In this document: positions 17,495 through 27,069 of the stretch, one piece after another | Layout: each line of letters opens with the position of its first letter | How positions within the stretch are numbered: the stretch's first letter is position 1 | Assembly: GCA_021371935.1 (NCBI GenBank) | Contig: JAJFVF010000006.1 | Span: 1 to 64,000, forward strand | Length of the DNA: 64,000 bases | Direction of reading: 5' to 3' | Origin: a bacterium | GTDB taxonomy: Bacteria > Armatimonadota > UBA5829 | The notes under the pieces: generated by a model | Databases searched by the model: none | Seen by the model: only the letters and a program-made list of their open reading frames with translations | What the model was told of the DNA's origin: nothing | Position numbers and translations under genes: made by a program

Positions 17495-18613
17495 ATGATG
17501 ACATACAAATTTCGCATAGCTTTGCTCGCACTCTGCGTAGGACTGATGGCGTTTTTTCAAACTGTCTCACCTCTTATGGCAGAGAAATTACCGAACTCTG
17601 TGCAGTTTAAGGTGGATAGGTGCATCGAATCGCTGAATGACGCGGAGGTCGAACTCGACGCGAGAAACCCGGATATGGCCAGGGAACCGTTGCGGGTCGC
17701 CAAAGAAAGACTGGAATCAATAAAAGAATATCAAAGCGGATCTTGGGATCACCCGGATGTGGTGGCGGCACGAGACCGCTATGAAGCTCTGAAAAAACGA
17801 TATGACGAGGCTCAGGAAAAGCAAAATGCATCAGCAGGAAAAGCCGAAGAACAACTGGAGAAGCTGAAACAGTTTCGTCAATTTAACCCCGGCGCAACTT
17901 ACCCTGAGGAACTGGTCGCCAGTCTGCCCCAATACCAGGCCGCAAAAGCGCTTATTGATGAAATTAAAGCTGATGGCACTGATGTTCAACTCAGTGGTTA
18001 CAGTGATTACAATATGACGAAGCTGAGCGTTGAGGTCTGGGAACGGGACCGCGACAAAGTGACCAATGAATTCATCGACACTGCCAAGGGCTATACGAAA
18101 AAAAACGTATCGCGAAGTCAGGAATGGCTGGATAAGGCAGACCAGAGGCTGGCGGACCTGGCAAAGGTTCTTGCCTCTGATGATCCTAAACTTGCCGAAG
18201 CCAAAACGACTATAGGCAATATGCATACTTTCATCAGGCAAGAACAGCTTGAGAAAGCCGCAAAAGTGTTTATGAGCCCGGAAAAGTATAAGGGCAAAGA
18301 CGCAAACGCGCTGCGCGCATTGGCAAAGAAAGCGGTCAAGGACAAATATCCCAAAGCCGTTATTATGAAAGTCAAACTGACAAGCTCGAAATGGGGACCA
18401 CCCGAGGGCGGCGCTCAGTGGACGGACAATACTTACTCGGCTGTCGAAGTTAGGACTACATCTTATTTCTCTGTCGAAATTGCAGCCAAGCATGGCCAGG
18501 ACGTAATGCTTCACAGAGTATATCTGTACAAGTCGAAAGTAAACGGACAGATGCAGTCGGCAAAATCCTACATCGTAGGCTCACAGATGATGCTGGAGAA
18601 AAATGTGAAGTAG
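17495..18613 (+). CDS. Secreted alpha-helical protein of unknown function
   Basis: The 372-residue product begins with a signal peptide (MMTYKFRIALLALCVGLMAF..., cut near PLMA-EK). It continues with helical, charged segments resembling coiled coil (KVDRCIESLNDAEVELDA, YEALKKRYDEAQEKQ, ARALAKKAV-like stretches). The C-terminal ~75 residues (SSKWGPPEGGAQWTDN, YFSVEIAAKHGQDVMLHRVYLYK) look like a small beta domain. I chose the ATG at 17495 because GGGAGG (17482-17487) lies 7 nt before it. A -10-like TATAAT is at 17452-17457. I do not recognise the family. Confidence 0.7.
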   Translation: MMTYKFRIALLALCVGLMAFFQTVSPLMAEKLPNSVQFKVDRCIESLNDAEVELDARNPDMAREPLRVAKERLESIKEYQSGSWDHPDVVAARDRYEALKKRYDEAQEKQNASAGKAEEQLEKLKQFRQFNPGATYPEELVASLPQYQAAKALIDEIKADGTDVQLSGYSDYNMTKLSVEVWERDRDKVTNEFIDTAKGYTKKNVSRSQEWLDKADQRLADLAKVLASDDPKLAEAKTTIGNMHTFIRQEQLEKAAKVFMSPEKYKGKDANALRALAKKAVKDKYPKAVIMKVKLTSSKWGPPEGGAQWTDNTYSAVEVRTTSYFSVEIAAKHGQDVMLHRVYLYKSKVNGQMQSAKSYIVGSQMMLEKNVK

Positions 18614-18629
18614 ATTAACGGTTCTGTTT

Positions 18630-18654
18630 CGGGCCGGATCGGATATCCGGCCCG
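18630..18654. repeat. GGATCGGATATCC hairpin (intergenic, copy 2)
   Basis: This is a 10-bp stem (CGGGCCGGAT / ATCCGGCCCG) with loop CGGAT, flanked upstream by TTCTGTTT. The loop and stem ends match the copy at 5829-5853, while inner stem bases differ in a compensating way. Related but more diverged sequences lie at about 36458-36483 and 40779-40812, both also after TTCTGTTTCG. Confidence 0.7.
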
Positions 18655-18695
18655 AACATAGGCCCGAACAAGTTAAAATAATCAATATAAAATAC

Positions 18696-18773
18696 TAGCC
18701 TGCATTATTCACGAGAAGCGTGAATAATACTATCGGAGCCCTGTATTATGCGGGAAGCGCATAATACAGGCTA
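18696..18773. repeat. Double-hairpin intergenic element, copy A
   Basis: TAGCC...GGCTA ends enclose two hairpins: GCATTATTCACG with CGTGAATAATAC, and CTGTATTATGCG with CGCATAATACAG. Length is 78 bp. It belongs to the five-copy family described in the findings, and here it lies between convergent genes. Confidence 0.85.
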
Positions 18774-18775
18774 GA

Positions 18776-19843
18776 TCACAAATATTTTGTTTTGCCCTGC
18801 TTTTTGAGTTCGTCGAGCAGGGCTTTGATGTCCTGTGAACGGCCGCTGGGCAGGATAAGCACTGCATCGCCTGTGTCCACTATTACCATATTGTCCAGAC
18901 CCACGGTCGCGACCAGACGCTCGGAATGGATAAGGCAGTTGTGTGTATCTACACCCACATGGTCGCCTGTGACCGCATTGCCGTCTTCATCCTTATCCAT
19001 GATCTCATACAGAGAAGACCAGCTTCCCAGATCACTCCAGCCTATCGAAGCCGGAATCACGGTGATGTTGGGAGCATGCTCGAGGATCGCATAGTCCACA
19101 GATATGCTCGGGAATGCGTCGTATATCTCATCGAAGACCTTGGACTCATCTGGTGTGCCTATCGCACCGTCATAGCGGATCAGCAGCTTGTAGATATCGG
19201 GGGCATGGTCACGATATAGGTCCATGATCGTCTTCGCGGACCAGATAAACATACCGCTGTTCCAGACATAGTGCCAGCTCGATACATACTCCTCGGCAGT
19301 CTTCAGATCAGGCTTCTCCTTGAAACTCATCGCCTGGTGAACGTCCACATCATCAATAGTCCGCTTTGACTCGGCCATCTGAATATAACCGTAGCCGGTG
19401 GCTGCATAGGTCGGCTTTATTCCGATGGTCACTACGTTCGGGCCCTCGGCTGCCACCTGCTCCGCCACCTCAAGCAGCCTTCGGAAGTGTTTCTCTTTGG
19501 TTATTATATGGTCGGCAGGGGTGACCAGAAGCACGGCATTCGGGTCTTTGCGGCTGATGAGAGTCGCAATCACTCCAATTGCTGGAGCTGTGTTCTTGCC
19601 CATCGGCTCGCCTACGTATCTGTCATCCTCGAGCCAAGGGAGTTGCTTTTTGACAATACCCTCATGTGACCTGCCTGCGATCACGTAGACGTCGCTTTTG
19701 TCTACGAGTGGATCAAGGCGTTTGACGGTCTCCTGCAGCAGCGTGTTGTCACCGTATAACTTATGAAATTGTTTGGGCTTGTCCTGGCGAGAACTCGGCC
19801 ACAGCCTTGTGCCCGACCCGCCGGCTATTATTGCAGCGTACAT
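18776..19843 (-). CDS. manC: Mannose-1-phosphate guanylyltransferase
   Basis: The enzyme makes GDP-mannose from mannose-1-phosphate and GTP, for polysaccharide or glycan synthesis. The 355-residue product starts MYAAIIAGGSGTRLWP (pyrophosphorylase signature) with SSRQDKPKQF. It has LVTPADHII and FKEKP motifs, a NSGMFIW segment, and the typical C-terminal part (IGWSDLGSW, DMGDAVLI-like). The C-terminal isomerase domain of bifunctional ManC/AlgA is absent, so it is monofunctional. A GGAGG ribosome site precedes the ATG. Confidence 0.95.
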   Translation of the reverse strand: MYAAIIAGGSGTRLWPSSRQDKPKQFHKLYGDNTLLQETVKRLDPLVDKSDVYVIAGRSHEGIVKKQLPWLEDDRYVGEPMGKNTAPAIGVIATLISRKDPNAVLLVTPADHIITKEKHFRRLLEVAEQVAAEGPNVVTIGIKPTYAATGYGYIQMAESKRTIDDVDVHQAMSFKEKPDLKTAEEYVSSWHYVWNSGMFIWSAKTIMDLYRDHAPDIYKLLIRYDGAIGTPDESKVFDEIYDAFPSISVDYAILEHAPNITVIPASIGWSDLGSWSSLYEIMDKDEDGNAVTGDHVGVDTHNCLIHSERLVATVGLDNMVIVDTGDAVLILPSGRSQDIKALLDELKKQGKTKYL

Positions 19844-19940
19844 TTTTCCCTCCTGGTAATACTACACTAATAGTTGGAGGTTTGGCAGAAAATCCTTACC
19901 CTGCAGCCATTATGACCTCCGCACACTATATATACACTTT

Positions 19941-22436
19941 ATGGCATATCTTTTCAATCCTCCCGCCACATTATACTCTTTGAACGATGCTCGACTGGGT
20001 AAAGTATGCATTGGATATATACAAATGAACAGGCAAAACAATTATACAGATACTAATATGTATCCCGATGAGGAACACGATGCTTTCCTGCAAAGAGCAG
20101 TCGTAGAATTCCCAAACAACCTCTTCACGGCCAAAGTGACGGGCGATGAAATTCACTCACTCTCGATTGGATCAGGAGTGGCAGAGATAATCGGATACAG
20201 CAACCAGGAACTGCAGTCTGAGCCAGAACTGTGGCTTGAGATAGTGCACCCTGCCGACGAAGTGCACGTTCGACAAATGCTTGCGCGCCTTAGTGAAGGT
20301 AAACCTCTGGCCGAAGTATACCGCATATATCAGAAAGACGGACAGCTCAGATGGATACGAGTGTCGGCTGTCGCAGCAAAAAGAGATGGCCTTTACCATG
20401 TTATCGGTATAGCTTCAGATGCTTCGCTGGAAAAAAGTGCACCTGATCGCCTGGTGCAATACAAACAACTGCTCGACCAGACCCCCACACCAACCAGCCT
20501 GCGCACCATTTCGGGACAGGTAATTTATTGCAACCAGGCATATGTAACACTGACAGGCTACGGCTCTGTGGAAGAAGCTATGCTCACATTGCCCAGCGAT
20601 ATTATTCCTACTCAAGACATCGATTGGTTTGAAAATGAAATACTGCCGAAGATGATCAGCGAACCCTGGCAGGGAGAAGTGCGCATAATACGCAAAGATG
20701 GCCAGATAAGAAATGTGGATGTGGCGACAAATCCACTTTTTGGAGAAAATGGTGAGGCCATAGGTTTCTACTCTGCTCTCACAGATGTCACGCAGAAAAA
20801 GCAGGCCCAAGAAGCACTGCTGCAAAGTGAAGAAAGACTTCGCACACTGGTGGAAAACATTGATGCCATCATACTTCAAGTTGACCCGAACATGAGAATA
20901 TTGACGCTGGGAGGACAGCTCAATAATTGGATAGGACGCCCAATTAACGAACTGATCGGTAACAGCAACATATGGCAGGAGTTCTTATCCGAGCGAGATC
21001 TGGACATATTGCATACAGCATTCGACAAAGCATATACCAGCAAGACTTCTGAATTTGTGGAGATAAAAGTGAAGCATAAATCAGGACGCGAGCGATGGGT
21101 CAGAGGGCAAATTACGCCAAGGTTTGACGCCGAAGGCGATCTGATCTACTACGATGGCATTGGGATGGATATAACCAAGCAAATGGCGGCGGTGGAACGA
21201 GAAGCCAGGCATTCCAAGCTGATTGCGGCGCTCGTTGATATGAGCCAGGTATTCGCCTCTACACGTGATACAAGCAAAATTATATCCACCGCTGTGAGAT
21301 CGACTGGTGGTCTGCTCAATTGTATTTGTTCGGTGCAAGAAATCGAGCCAGACTCCGGTCACCTGCACATTATAGAAACCTACAGCATTGACATTGAAAG
21401 CGGCAGACGAGTGGATGAAGCCTTTGAACAAATTGGTATCACAATTGCGGACATCTTTGGAACAACAGGCATTCAAGCAGGAATAAGCGCCGACCTTATG
21501 CTCAAATCACCCAGGTCCGTCGAGCTTGCAAAAAAAACTGGCATGAAATCATCTATTTCTGTCCCATTATTTGTTGAAGGAGAACTATTCGGTGTTTTTT
21601 CCAACGCTCGAATGGAAAACGAAAAACCGTTTGATGACGAAGACCTCTGGTTTATGAGCGAAGTCGCAAGCCATGCCTCGGCCTCCCTTACAAATGCTTC
21701 CCTCTACAGGAAACAAACAAAAATAGCAGAAACTCTGCAGCGAAGCCTGATACCCGAAAAAACTGCCGTGCAAGGTCTGGATACCGCCACACTATATCTG
21801 CCCGCCAAAGGAGAAGTGGGCATTGGAGGCGATTTCTTTGATATTATCGACTTCGGAGACTCCAGGGTGGGACTGGTGGTGGCAGACGTTTCGGGTAAGG
21901 GACTGGAAGCCGCTATCCATACGGCAGAAGCCAAATATATGCTGAAAGGCTTTGCTCGACAAAACCCGGACCCAAGTTTTGTGATGACTAATCTCAACTA
22001 TGCGCTCTGGACTTATATGGAAGAATTTGCATTTGTTACTATGTTCTATGGCCTTATTAACATGGAAAAGTGCTTGATCGAATATGTGAACGCGGGACAT
22101 GAGAGTCCACTGATTCTACGCCATGATACACACCAAGTTCGCAGTTTATCTCCCAACGGCATAGTTCTGGGTGTGGAATCCAGCCGCAACTACATCACTG
22201 AATATGTGCAGTTCAATAAGGATGACCTGTTGTTTTGCTATACGGACGGATTGACCGATGTCCCCTGCGAAGACGGCACTCGGTTCGGATGCGAGCGCCT
22301 TACCAGTGTGATTGAGCACGCCCCGAGCCTCACTTCTCAGGAACTTCTTGAATATGTATGTGGAACTGTTCAGGAGTGCAGCAAAGGCATCCAACCTGAC
22401 GATCAAGTGGTTGTGGTCGTCAGAGCAATCAAATAA
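19941..22436 (+). CDS. PAS-PAS-PAS-GAF sensor with PP2C (SpoIIE/RsbU) phosphatase
   Basis: The maximal frame is 831 residues and no membrane segment is visible. It holds three PAS-like domains: ~50-150 (SGVAEIIGYSNQELQ, IRVSAVAAKRDG), ~165-280 (CNQAYVTLTGYGSVEEAM), and ~290-410 (LNNWIGRPINELIGNS). A GAF domain follows at ~430-580, then a PP2C phosphatase at ~600-830 (EVGIGGDFFDIIDF, VADVSGKGLEAAIHTAEAK, NAGHESPLILR, CYTDGLTD). Such enzymes dephosphorylate a STAS-domain antagonist and so release a sigma factor or similar target; the partner is not adjacent. The start is uncertain: ATGs at 19941 and 20025 are both possible and neither has a strong ribosome site. Confidence 0.85.
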   Translation: MAYLFNPPATLYSLNDARLGKVCIGYIQMNRQNNYTDTNMYPDEEHDAFLQRAVVEFPNNLFTAKVTGDEIHSLSIGSGVAEIIGYSNQELQSEPELWLEIVHPADEVHVRQMLARLSEGKPLAEVYRIYQKDGQLRWIRVSAVAAKRDGLYHVIGIASDASLEKSAPDRLVQYKQLLDQTPTPTSLRTISGQVIYCNQAYVTLTGYGSVEEAMLTLPSDIIPTQDIDWFENEILPKMISEPWQGEVRIIRKDGQIRNVDVATNPLFGENGEAIGFYSALTDVTQKKQAQEALLQSEERLRTLVENIDAIILQVDPNMRILTLGGQLNNWIGRPINELIGNSNIWQEFLSERDLDILHTAFDKAYTSKTSEFVEIKVKHKSGRERWVRGQITPRFDAEGDLIYYDGIGMDITKQMAAVEREARHSKLIAALVDMSQVFASTRDTSKIISTAVRSTGGLLNCICSVQEIEPDSGHLHIIETYSIDIESGRRVDEAFEQIGITIADIFGTTGIQAGISADLMLKSPRSVELAKKTGMKSSISVPLFVEGELFGVFSNARMENEKPFDDEDLWFMSEVASHASASLTNASLYRKQTKIAETLQRSLIPEKTAVQGLDTATLYLPAKGEVGIGGDFFDIIDFGDSRVGLVVADVSGKGLEAAIHTAEAKYMLKGFARQNPDPSFVMTNLNYALWTYMEEFAFVTMFYGLINMEKCLIEYVNAGHESPLILRHDTHQVRSLSPNGIVLGVESSRNYITEYVQFNKDDLLFCYTDGLTDVPCEDGTRFGCERLTSVIEHAPSLTSQELLEYVCGTVQECSKGIQPDDQVVVVVRAIK

Positions 22437-22504
22437 CAGCCTACATTTCCACCGTTTACTTCATATCGGCAGGAGTAACCACGCAGGAACAATAACTATT
22501 CCTT

Positions 22505-22582
22505 TAGCCCGGATTATGCGCTTACCGCATAGTCCGGGTCTCCGAGAGCATTATTTACGTTCCTCGTGAATAATGCGGGTTA
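22505..22582. repeat. Double-hairpin intergenic element, copy B (inverted)
   Basis: This is a 78-bp element in the opposite orientation to copy A, with hairpins CCCGGATTATGCG/CGCATAGTCCGGG and GCATTATTTACG/CGTGAATAATGC inside TAGCC...GGTTA ends. It fills the gap between the PP2C gene and tlyA. Confidence 0.85.
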
Positions 22583-22606
22583 GTGAGTTTGCCGCGAGAG
22601 ACGATT

Positions 22607-23440
22607 ATGAAAAAAGCGCCGATATGGACACTGCTGGTCGAGCGAGGGCTGGTAGAGGACAGAAAAACAGCCGAGACGTGGGTGATGACCGGGAATGTCT
22701 ACGCCAATGACATGAGAATAGACAAACCCGGCCAGCTTGTTAAGATCACAGACGACATCATCGTCAAAGGAATTGACCAAAAATATGTCGGCAAGGGCGG
22801 ACTCAAACTCGAAGGAGCATTGAGTGATTTCCACGTGAACGTCGAGGCAGTTGTCGCCATCGATGCAGGGGCTTCCACCGGAGGGTTCACGGACTGCCTG
22901 CTCCAGCATGGAGCACAAAAAGTCTATGCGGTGGATGTAGGGTTCGGGCGACTTGCCGGCAAGATGCAAGTGGACCCGAGAGTAATCGCGATGGAAAAAG
23001 TAAATATCAGCGACCCGGCGCTCAGAGACCTCGATCCAAGGCCGAGCCTTGCGACAGTGGACCTCTCTTATCTGTCTCTAAAAAAAGCCATACCGATCTT
23101 TGCCGAGATTCTGCACGGCAAAGGCGATCTGATCTGCCTGGTTAAGCCTCTCTTTGAAGTGGCGGACAGCAGTATCCGCAGGACAGGCATAATCGACGAC
23201 CCCGATATTTATAGAGAACTCCTGCGGGACCTTGCGGACTACATAAATGGCCTGGACTATTGCGTCATCGGAATCTCTCACAGCCATGTCACGGGAAATA
23301 AGGGAGCGCGTGAGTTCTTTATTATGGTTTCCCTGAATCCCGACGAATGCCAAGACATACGGTTGACTGATGCTGAGATTGATGAGAGTATAGATAATGC
23401 TGTAGATGCAGTTATGAAACTCGATGTATATAACAAGTAG
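22607..23440 (+). CDS. tlyA: TlyA-family rRNA 2'-O-methyltransferase
   Basis: This is a ribosomal RNA cytidine 2'-O-methyltransferase of the hemolysin A/TlyA family. It has an N-terminal S4 RNA-binding domain (LLVERGLVEDRKTAETWVM, ~5-65). A Rossmann methyltransferase follows with DAGASTGGFTDCLL (SAM site) and the K-D-K-E tetrad seen in KGGLKLEGAL, VDLSYLSLK, VKPLFE and GNKGAREFF. The ATG at 22607 is preferred over an in-frame GTG at 22583, because that GTG lies at the edge of repeat copy B. The next gene follows after 11 bp, so tlyA and the GH38 gene probably form an operon. Confidence 0.93.
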   Translation: MKKAPIWTLLVERGLVEDRKTAETWVMTGNVYANDMRIDKPGQLVKITDDIIVKGIDQKYVGKGGLKLEGALSDFHVNVEAVVAIDAGASTGGFTDCLLQHGAQKVYAVDVGFGRLAGKMQVDPRVIAMEKVNISDPALRDLDPRPSLATVDLSYLSLKKAIPIFAEILHGKGDLICLVKPLFEVADSSIRRTGIIDDPDIYRELLRDLADYINGLDYCVIGISHSHVTGNKGAREFFIMVSLNPDECQDIRLTDAEIDESIDNAVDAVMKLDVYNK

Positions 23441-23451
23441 GTCAGAGAACG

Positions 23452-26319
23452 ATGTCATTTCAAAAGAAGCTGGACATTCTTAATGGCAAACTGAACCGCA
23501 GTTTGGAAACAGCGGTGGAGCCGATAGCGCGGTTCAAATCAGAAATTGAGTTTGCCGCGGCATTTGCAAAGGCTCTGGACAAAAGTGAATGGGAGATGCT
23601 CATAACAAATGCCGTAAAGCACGTTGAAAAAGCCCTCACATCAGGCGGAAGCATCGACCCGGAAAAAGTCATTCTTGAAGCTGAGCGGATTATGTCTCCC
23701 ATAGGTGAGATTGCAAAAGGCTATACTATGCACCTGTGCGGGCATGCGCACATCGATATGAACTATCAATGGGACTGGCCGGAGACTGTGAGTATTGCTC
23801 GCGACACGTTTACGACCGTCAATACGCTGATGGACGAGTTCCCGGACTTTCATTTCTCGCAGAGCCAGGCGTCATTATACCTCGCAATGGAGCGCTACTG
23901 CCCGAAGATATTCGAGATGATAAAAAGGCGCGTGAGAGAGGGACGCTGGGAAGTGACGGCCAGTTCGTGGGTCGAAAGCGACAGGAACCTCGTCTCTGGT
24001 GAGTCTATGTGCAGGCAGTTACTCTATACCCGCAGCTATTTCAAAGAGAAATTCGGCTTTGAGCCCGAACATGTGAAAATTGACTGGTCACCTGATACGT
24101 TCGGGCAGGCTTGGAGTGTGCCGTCCATACTCTCTCGCGCAGGCATCAGCCGGTGCTATATATTCCGAACCGGTCCCGGACCATGGCTCTTCAAATGGCG
24201 TTCGCCCGACAGTTCCGAAATTGCTGTGTTCCACGAAAAAGATATCTCCTACAGCGGCGACCTTGACCCGGCTGTGATAGTCCCGCTTTTTGCAAAATAT
24301 GTGAGCGATACCCAACTTAAGGAATATCTTTACGTTTATGGCGTAGGCGACCATGGCGGCGGGCCGACCAGGCGCGACCTTCGCAAATATATGCAGATAA
24401 AGGACTGGCCGATATTTCCGACTGTCAAGCTGAGCACATACGACGCATACTTCACCGCTATAGAGAGCACCAAGCCTGATCTGCCGGTCGTAGACGCCGA
24501 CCTTAATTTTACGTTTGAGGGCTGCTATACATCTCAGAGCAACATCAAGCGCGCCAACCGCATCAGTGAGACCATATTGCCTGAAGCGGAGACTGCATCT
24601 GTCATCGCCGGTGCGTTTTGTGACATAAACTACCCATCCGAAAACCTGCTTTCTGCCTGGCGTAATACTCTCTTCAACCAGTTTCACGATGTATTGCCCG
24701 GCTCGGGCATTCATGCGACCTATGAATATTCTCAGGGGCTCTTTCAAGAGATAAAAACTGCCGCCGATAATGCCCGGACAAATGCTCTGCGTGAACTTGC
24801 CGGGCAGATCGACACGTCATTTGTGAACCTCGGACATGACGACTTTGGCTCAGGTGATGGCCTGGGAGCAGGTGCCGGCGACCCTGTGATACCCGGCGGA
24901 GTGACTTCACGCGGAGCAGGCTCGCCCGGTCCTGAACCGATTATCGTTTATAATGCAAAGCCATGGCCGCGGTCGGAAGTGGTCTTTGTAAGAGTTTGGG
25001 ACAAGCCTCTTAAGGACGGGCATATCATTGCGCGGGACCCGGATGGAAATGAGATGCGCTGCCAGGTGATCGACAGAGGATGGTTCCGGCATCATGACTA
25101 TTTGACTGTCGCGTTCAAGGCAGATGTGCCTGCTCTTGGCTACAAGACTTATGCGATCCAGGACTATATGCTGCATAGTAATGAAAACACAATCGAGGAC
25201 CTGCCATCAGAAACTGATTGCGCAAGGATAGTCAAGCATCTGCCTGAAGGGACGGAAAGCACAATTATCGAACTGGGCGAAGGCACCATCTTGGAGAACG
25301 AGCACCTCAGGATCGAGATAGACCCGGCGGCAGGTGCGATCAAACACCTGATCGACAGGCAGACCGGGTTCGATTATGTGCCTGAAGGTAAGCTATTGGG
25401 GCTGTTGGAGATATGCAATGAGGCTCATAGAGGCATGTCCGCATGGACTATAGGTCAGTTCACAAAGATCACCCCACTCACAGGCGGCCAGACTAAGATC
25501 ACGCAGATGGGGCCTAACCGTGTATGTATGAAAACAGAGCATACACATGGCAACTCGCGGATAAGCGTGGAGATCGGGCTCAACACAGGGTCGCGGATGG
25601 TCGACTTTACGCTGGAGTCGAGATGGGTCGAGATATGCACCCCTCAGACCGGCGTCACCATGCTGCGAACCAGTTTCCCGGTGAACGTGACAAATGGTAT
25701 GCCGACATACGAAATACCCTTCGGCAGCCAGAGGCGAGTGCAGAGTGTTCAGGAGATACCGGCTCAAAAGTGGGCTGACCTCTCAGACGAAGAGCATGGG
25801 ATCACACTGGTCAATGACTGCAAATACGGCCATTCATGCATAGATGACACATTGCATCTGACATTGATCAGGACCAGTTATGATCCCGATCCTATACCAG
25901 AGGTGGGCGACCATAAGATAAGGTTCGGTGTGATTGCTCACCAGGGTCCATGCGATGTGGCTGATGCCATACGGGCAGGCGAAGAGTTTAACTCTTACAT
26001 GTCTATCCTCAGCGAGACCGTCCACGACGGCGCTCTGCCGCCCGAGAAGAGTTTTGCCGAAGTGCTTACACCGAATGTATTTATTTCGGCCATTAAAAAA
26101 GCTGAGGACTCAAATGGAATAGTGATTCGCATGTTCGAGGTCGAAGGCAAAGACACTCAGGCGAAAATCAGGATCAACGACATCATCAAACAGGGCACTA
26201 AGGCAATGGAGACCGATATTCTGGAACGTCCCCTGGCCAAAAACACAGCAAAACTCAATGGCGATATCCTCAGCGTACGCATCCCCAAATATGGGCAGGC
26301 AAGTGTGCTGATAGTCTGA
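23452..26319 (+). CDS. GH38 alpha-mannosidase
   Basis: The 955-residue product carries zinc-site residues in LCGHAHIDMNYQW, the nucleophile Asp in IDWSPDTFGQA, and SWVESDRNL-like and GVGDHGGGPT motifs typical of family 38. Helical middle and C-terminal beta-sandwich domains follow. There is no signal peptide, so it is cytoplasmic. It is of the large type known for breakdown of alpha-mannosides (ManB-like), and its exact substrate is not visible. A low-complexity Gly-rich stretch (GDGLGAGAGDPVIPGG, near residue 470) is a probable linker or insertion. The gene lies 11 bp after tlyA, so the two may be transcribed together. Confidence 0.93.
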   Translation: MSFQKKLDILNGKLNRSLETAVEPIARFKSEIEFAAAFAKALDKSEWEMLITNAVKHVEKALTSGGSIDPEKVILEAERIMSPIGEIAKGYTMHLCGHAHIDMNYQWDWPETVSIARDTFTTVNTLMDEFPDFHFSQSQASLYLAMERYCPKIFEMIKRRVREGRWEVTASSWVESDRNLVSGESMCRQLLYTRSYFKEKFGFEPEHVKIDWSPDTFGQAWSVPSILSRAGISRCYIFRTGPGPWLFKWRSPDSSEIAVFHEKDISYSGDLDPAVIVPLFAKYVSDTQLKEYLYVYGVGDHGGGPTRRDLRKYMQIKDWPIFPTVKLSTYDAYFTAIESTKPDLPVVDADLNFTFEGCYTSQSNIKRANRISETILPEAETASVIAGAFCDINYPSENLLSAWRNTLFNQFHDVLPGSGIHATYEYSQGLFQEIKTAADNARTNALRELAGQIDTSFVNLGHDDFGSGDGLGAGAGDPVIPGGVTSRGAGSPGPEPIIVYNAKPWPRSEVVFVRVWDKPLKDGHIIARDPDGNEMRCQVIDRGWFRHHDYLTVAFKADVPALGYKTYAIQDYMLHSNENTIEDLPSETDCARIVKHLPEGTESTIIELGEGTILENEHLRIEIDPAAGAIKHLIDRQTGFDYVPEGKLLGLLEICNEAHRGMSAWTIGQFTKITPLTGGQTKITQMGPNRVCMKTEHTHGNSRISVEIGLNTGSRMVDFTLESRWVEICTPQTGVTMLRTSFPVNVTNGMPTYEIPFGSQRRVQSVQEIPAQKWADLSDEEHGITLVNDCKYGHSCIDDTLHLTLIRTSYDPDPIPEVGDHKIRFGVIAHQGPCDVADAIRAGEEFNSYMSILSETVHDGALPPEKSFAEVLTPNVFISAIKKAEDSNGIVIRMFEVEGKDTQAKIRINDIIKQGTKAMETDILERPLAKNTAKLNGDILSVRIPKYGQASVLIV

Positions 26320-26386
26320 TCGAAAAAATTATTCATTGTGACAACAAAATAGTCATTTGCGGCGTCATACACCATGGGAGATAACC

Positions 26387-26947
26387 GTGAATGACCGAAT
26401 GACACAAATTTTCGATCTGCACAGGACGGGAATGCTGCGCAAGAAAGACGACGCCATCGAAATATGGCTGAGGGCAGTGCATGACAAATACGCGCAGTCG
26501 CTATTTCGTTATGCGCTGGCTCTGACAGGCTCTGTTGAAGATGCGCAGGACGCCGTTCAGGAGGTATTTACCCGGATCGCAAAGAACTGGAAGCGATTTG
26601 GAGAAGTGCGCAACGTGAACGCGTATTTATTCTCTGCCACCCGCAATGCCGCATACAGCATCCTTAGGCGCAGGAAACGGTCGCAGGCGCTGCATGATGC
26701 AATCTGCTCGGACCTGGCAACTGCATGCGTGCCTCAGGACAGACGCACATCTGCCACGATCATATCCATACGTGAAGCATTTTCAGACCTGAATGTGGAG
26801 CAGAGGGAAGTGATTGTCCTGAGGATTCTTCATCAGATGACATTCAAAGAGATAGCTGAGATGGCCGGGGTATCGGCCAACACTATATATGCCAGATATC
26901 GTCTGGGAATCGAGAAAATCCGGCATGTGCTGGACATAGCGGAATAA
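26387..26947 (+). CDS. ECF-type sigma factor
   Basis: The 186-residue product has sigma region 2 (YAQSLFRYALALTGSVEDAQDA, then VNAYLFSATRNAAYSILRRR) and sigma region 4 (LNVEQREVIVLRILHQMTFKE, SANTIYARYRLGIEKIR). The start is a GTG at 26387 with GGAG 6 nt before it; an in-frame ATG at 26357 is less well placed. No anti-sigma gene follows; a strong terminator closes the transcript at 26952-26989. It is not obviously linked to a nearby partner. Confidence 0.9.
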   Translation: MNDRMTQIFDLHRTGMLRKKDDAIEIWLRAVHDKYAQSLFRYALALTGSVEDAQDAVQEVFTRIAKNWKRFGEVRNVNAYLFSATRNAAYSILRRRKRSQALHDAICSDLATACVPQDRRTSATIISIREAFSDLNVEQREVIVLRILHQMTFKEIAEMAGVSANTIYARYRLGIEKIRHVLDIAE

Positions 26948-26951
26948 ACAA

Positions 26952-26989
26952 CAGGACGCCGGCACTGACGGCGTCCTGTCTGGTTTTTT
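26952..26989 (+). terminator. Intrinsic terminator after the third ECF sigma gene
   Basis: The stem CAGGACGCCG/CGGCGTCCTG (loop about GCACTGA) is followed by TCTGGTTTTTT, ending at 26989. Confidence 0.85.
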
Positions 26990-27017
26990 GGCAATACGGT
27001 GCACGCTATTAAGTTTT

Positions 27018-27069
27018 ACCGCATCATTCACGAGAAACGTGAATGATGCTCCCGGCATAATCCAAGTTA
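27018..27069. repeat. Double-hairpin intergenic element, copy C (truncated)
   Basis: The first hairpin (GCATCATTCACG/CGTGAATGATGC) is complete, but the second is reduced to CCCGGCATAATCCAAGTTA. The element runs into the stop codon of the barrel-protein gene at 27067-27069, so the repeat may supply that stop. Confidence 0.75.
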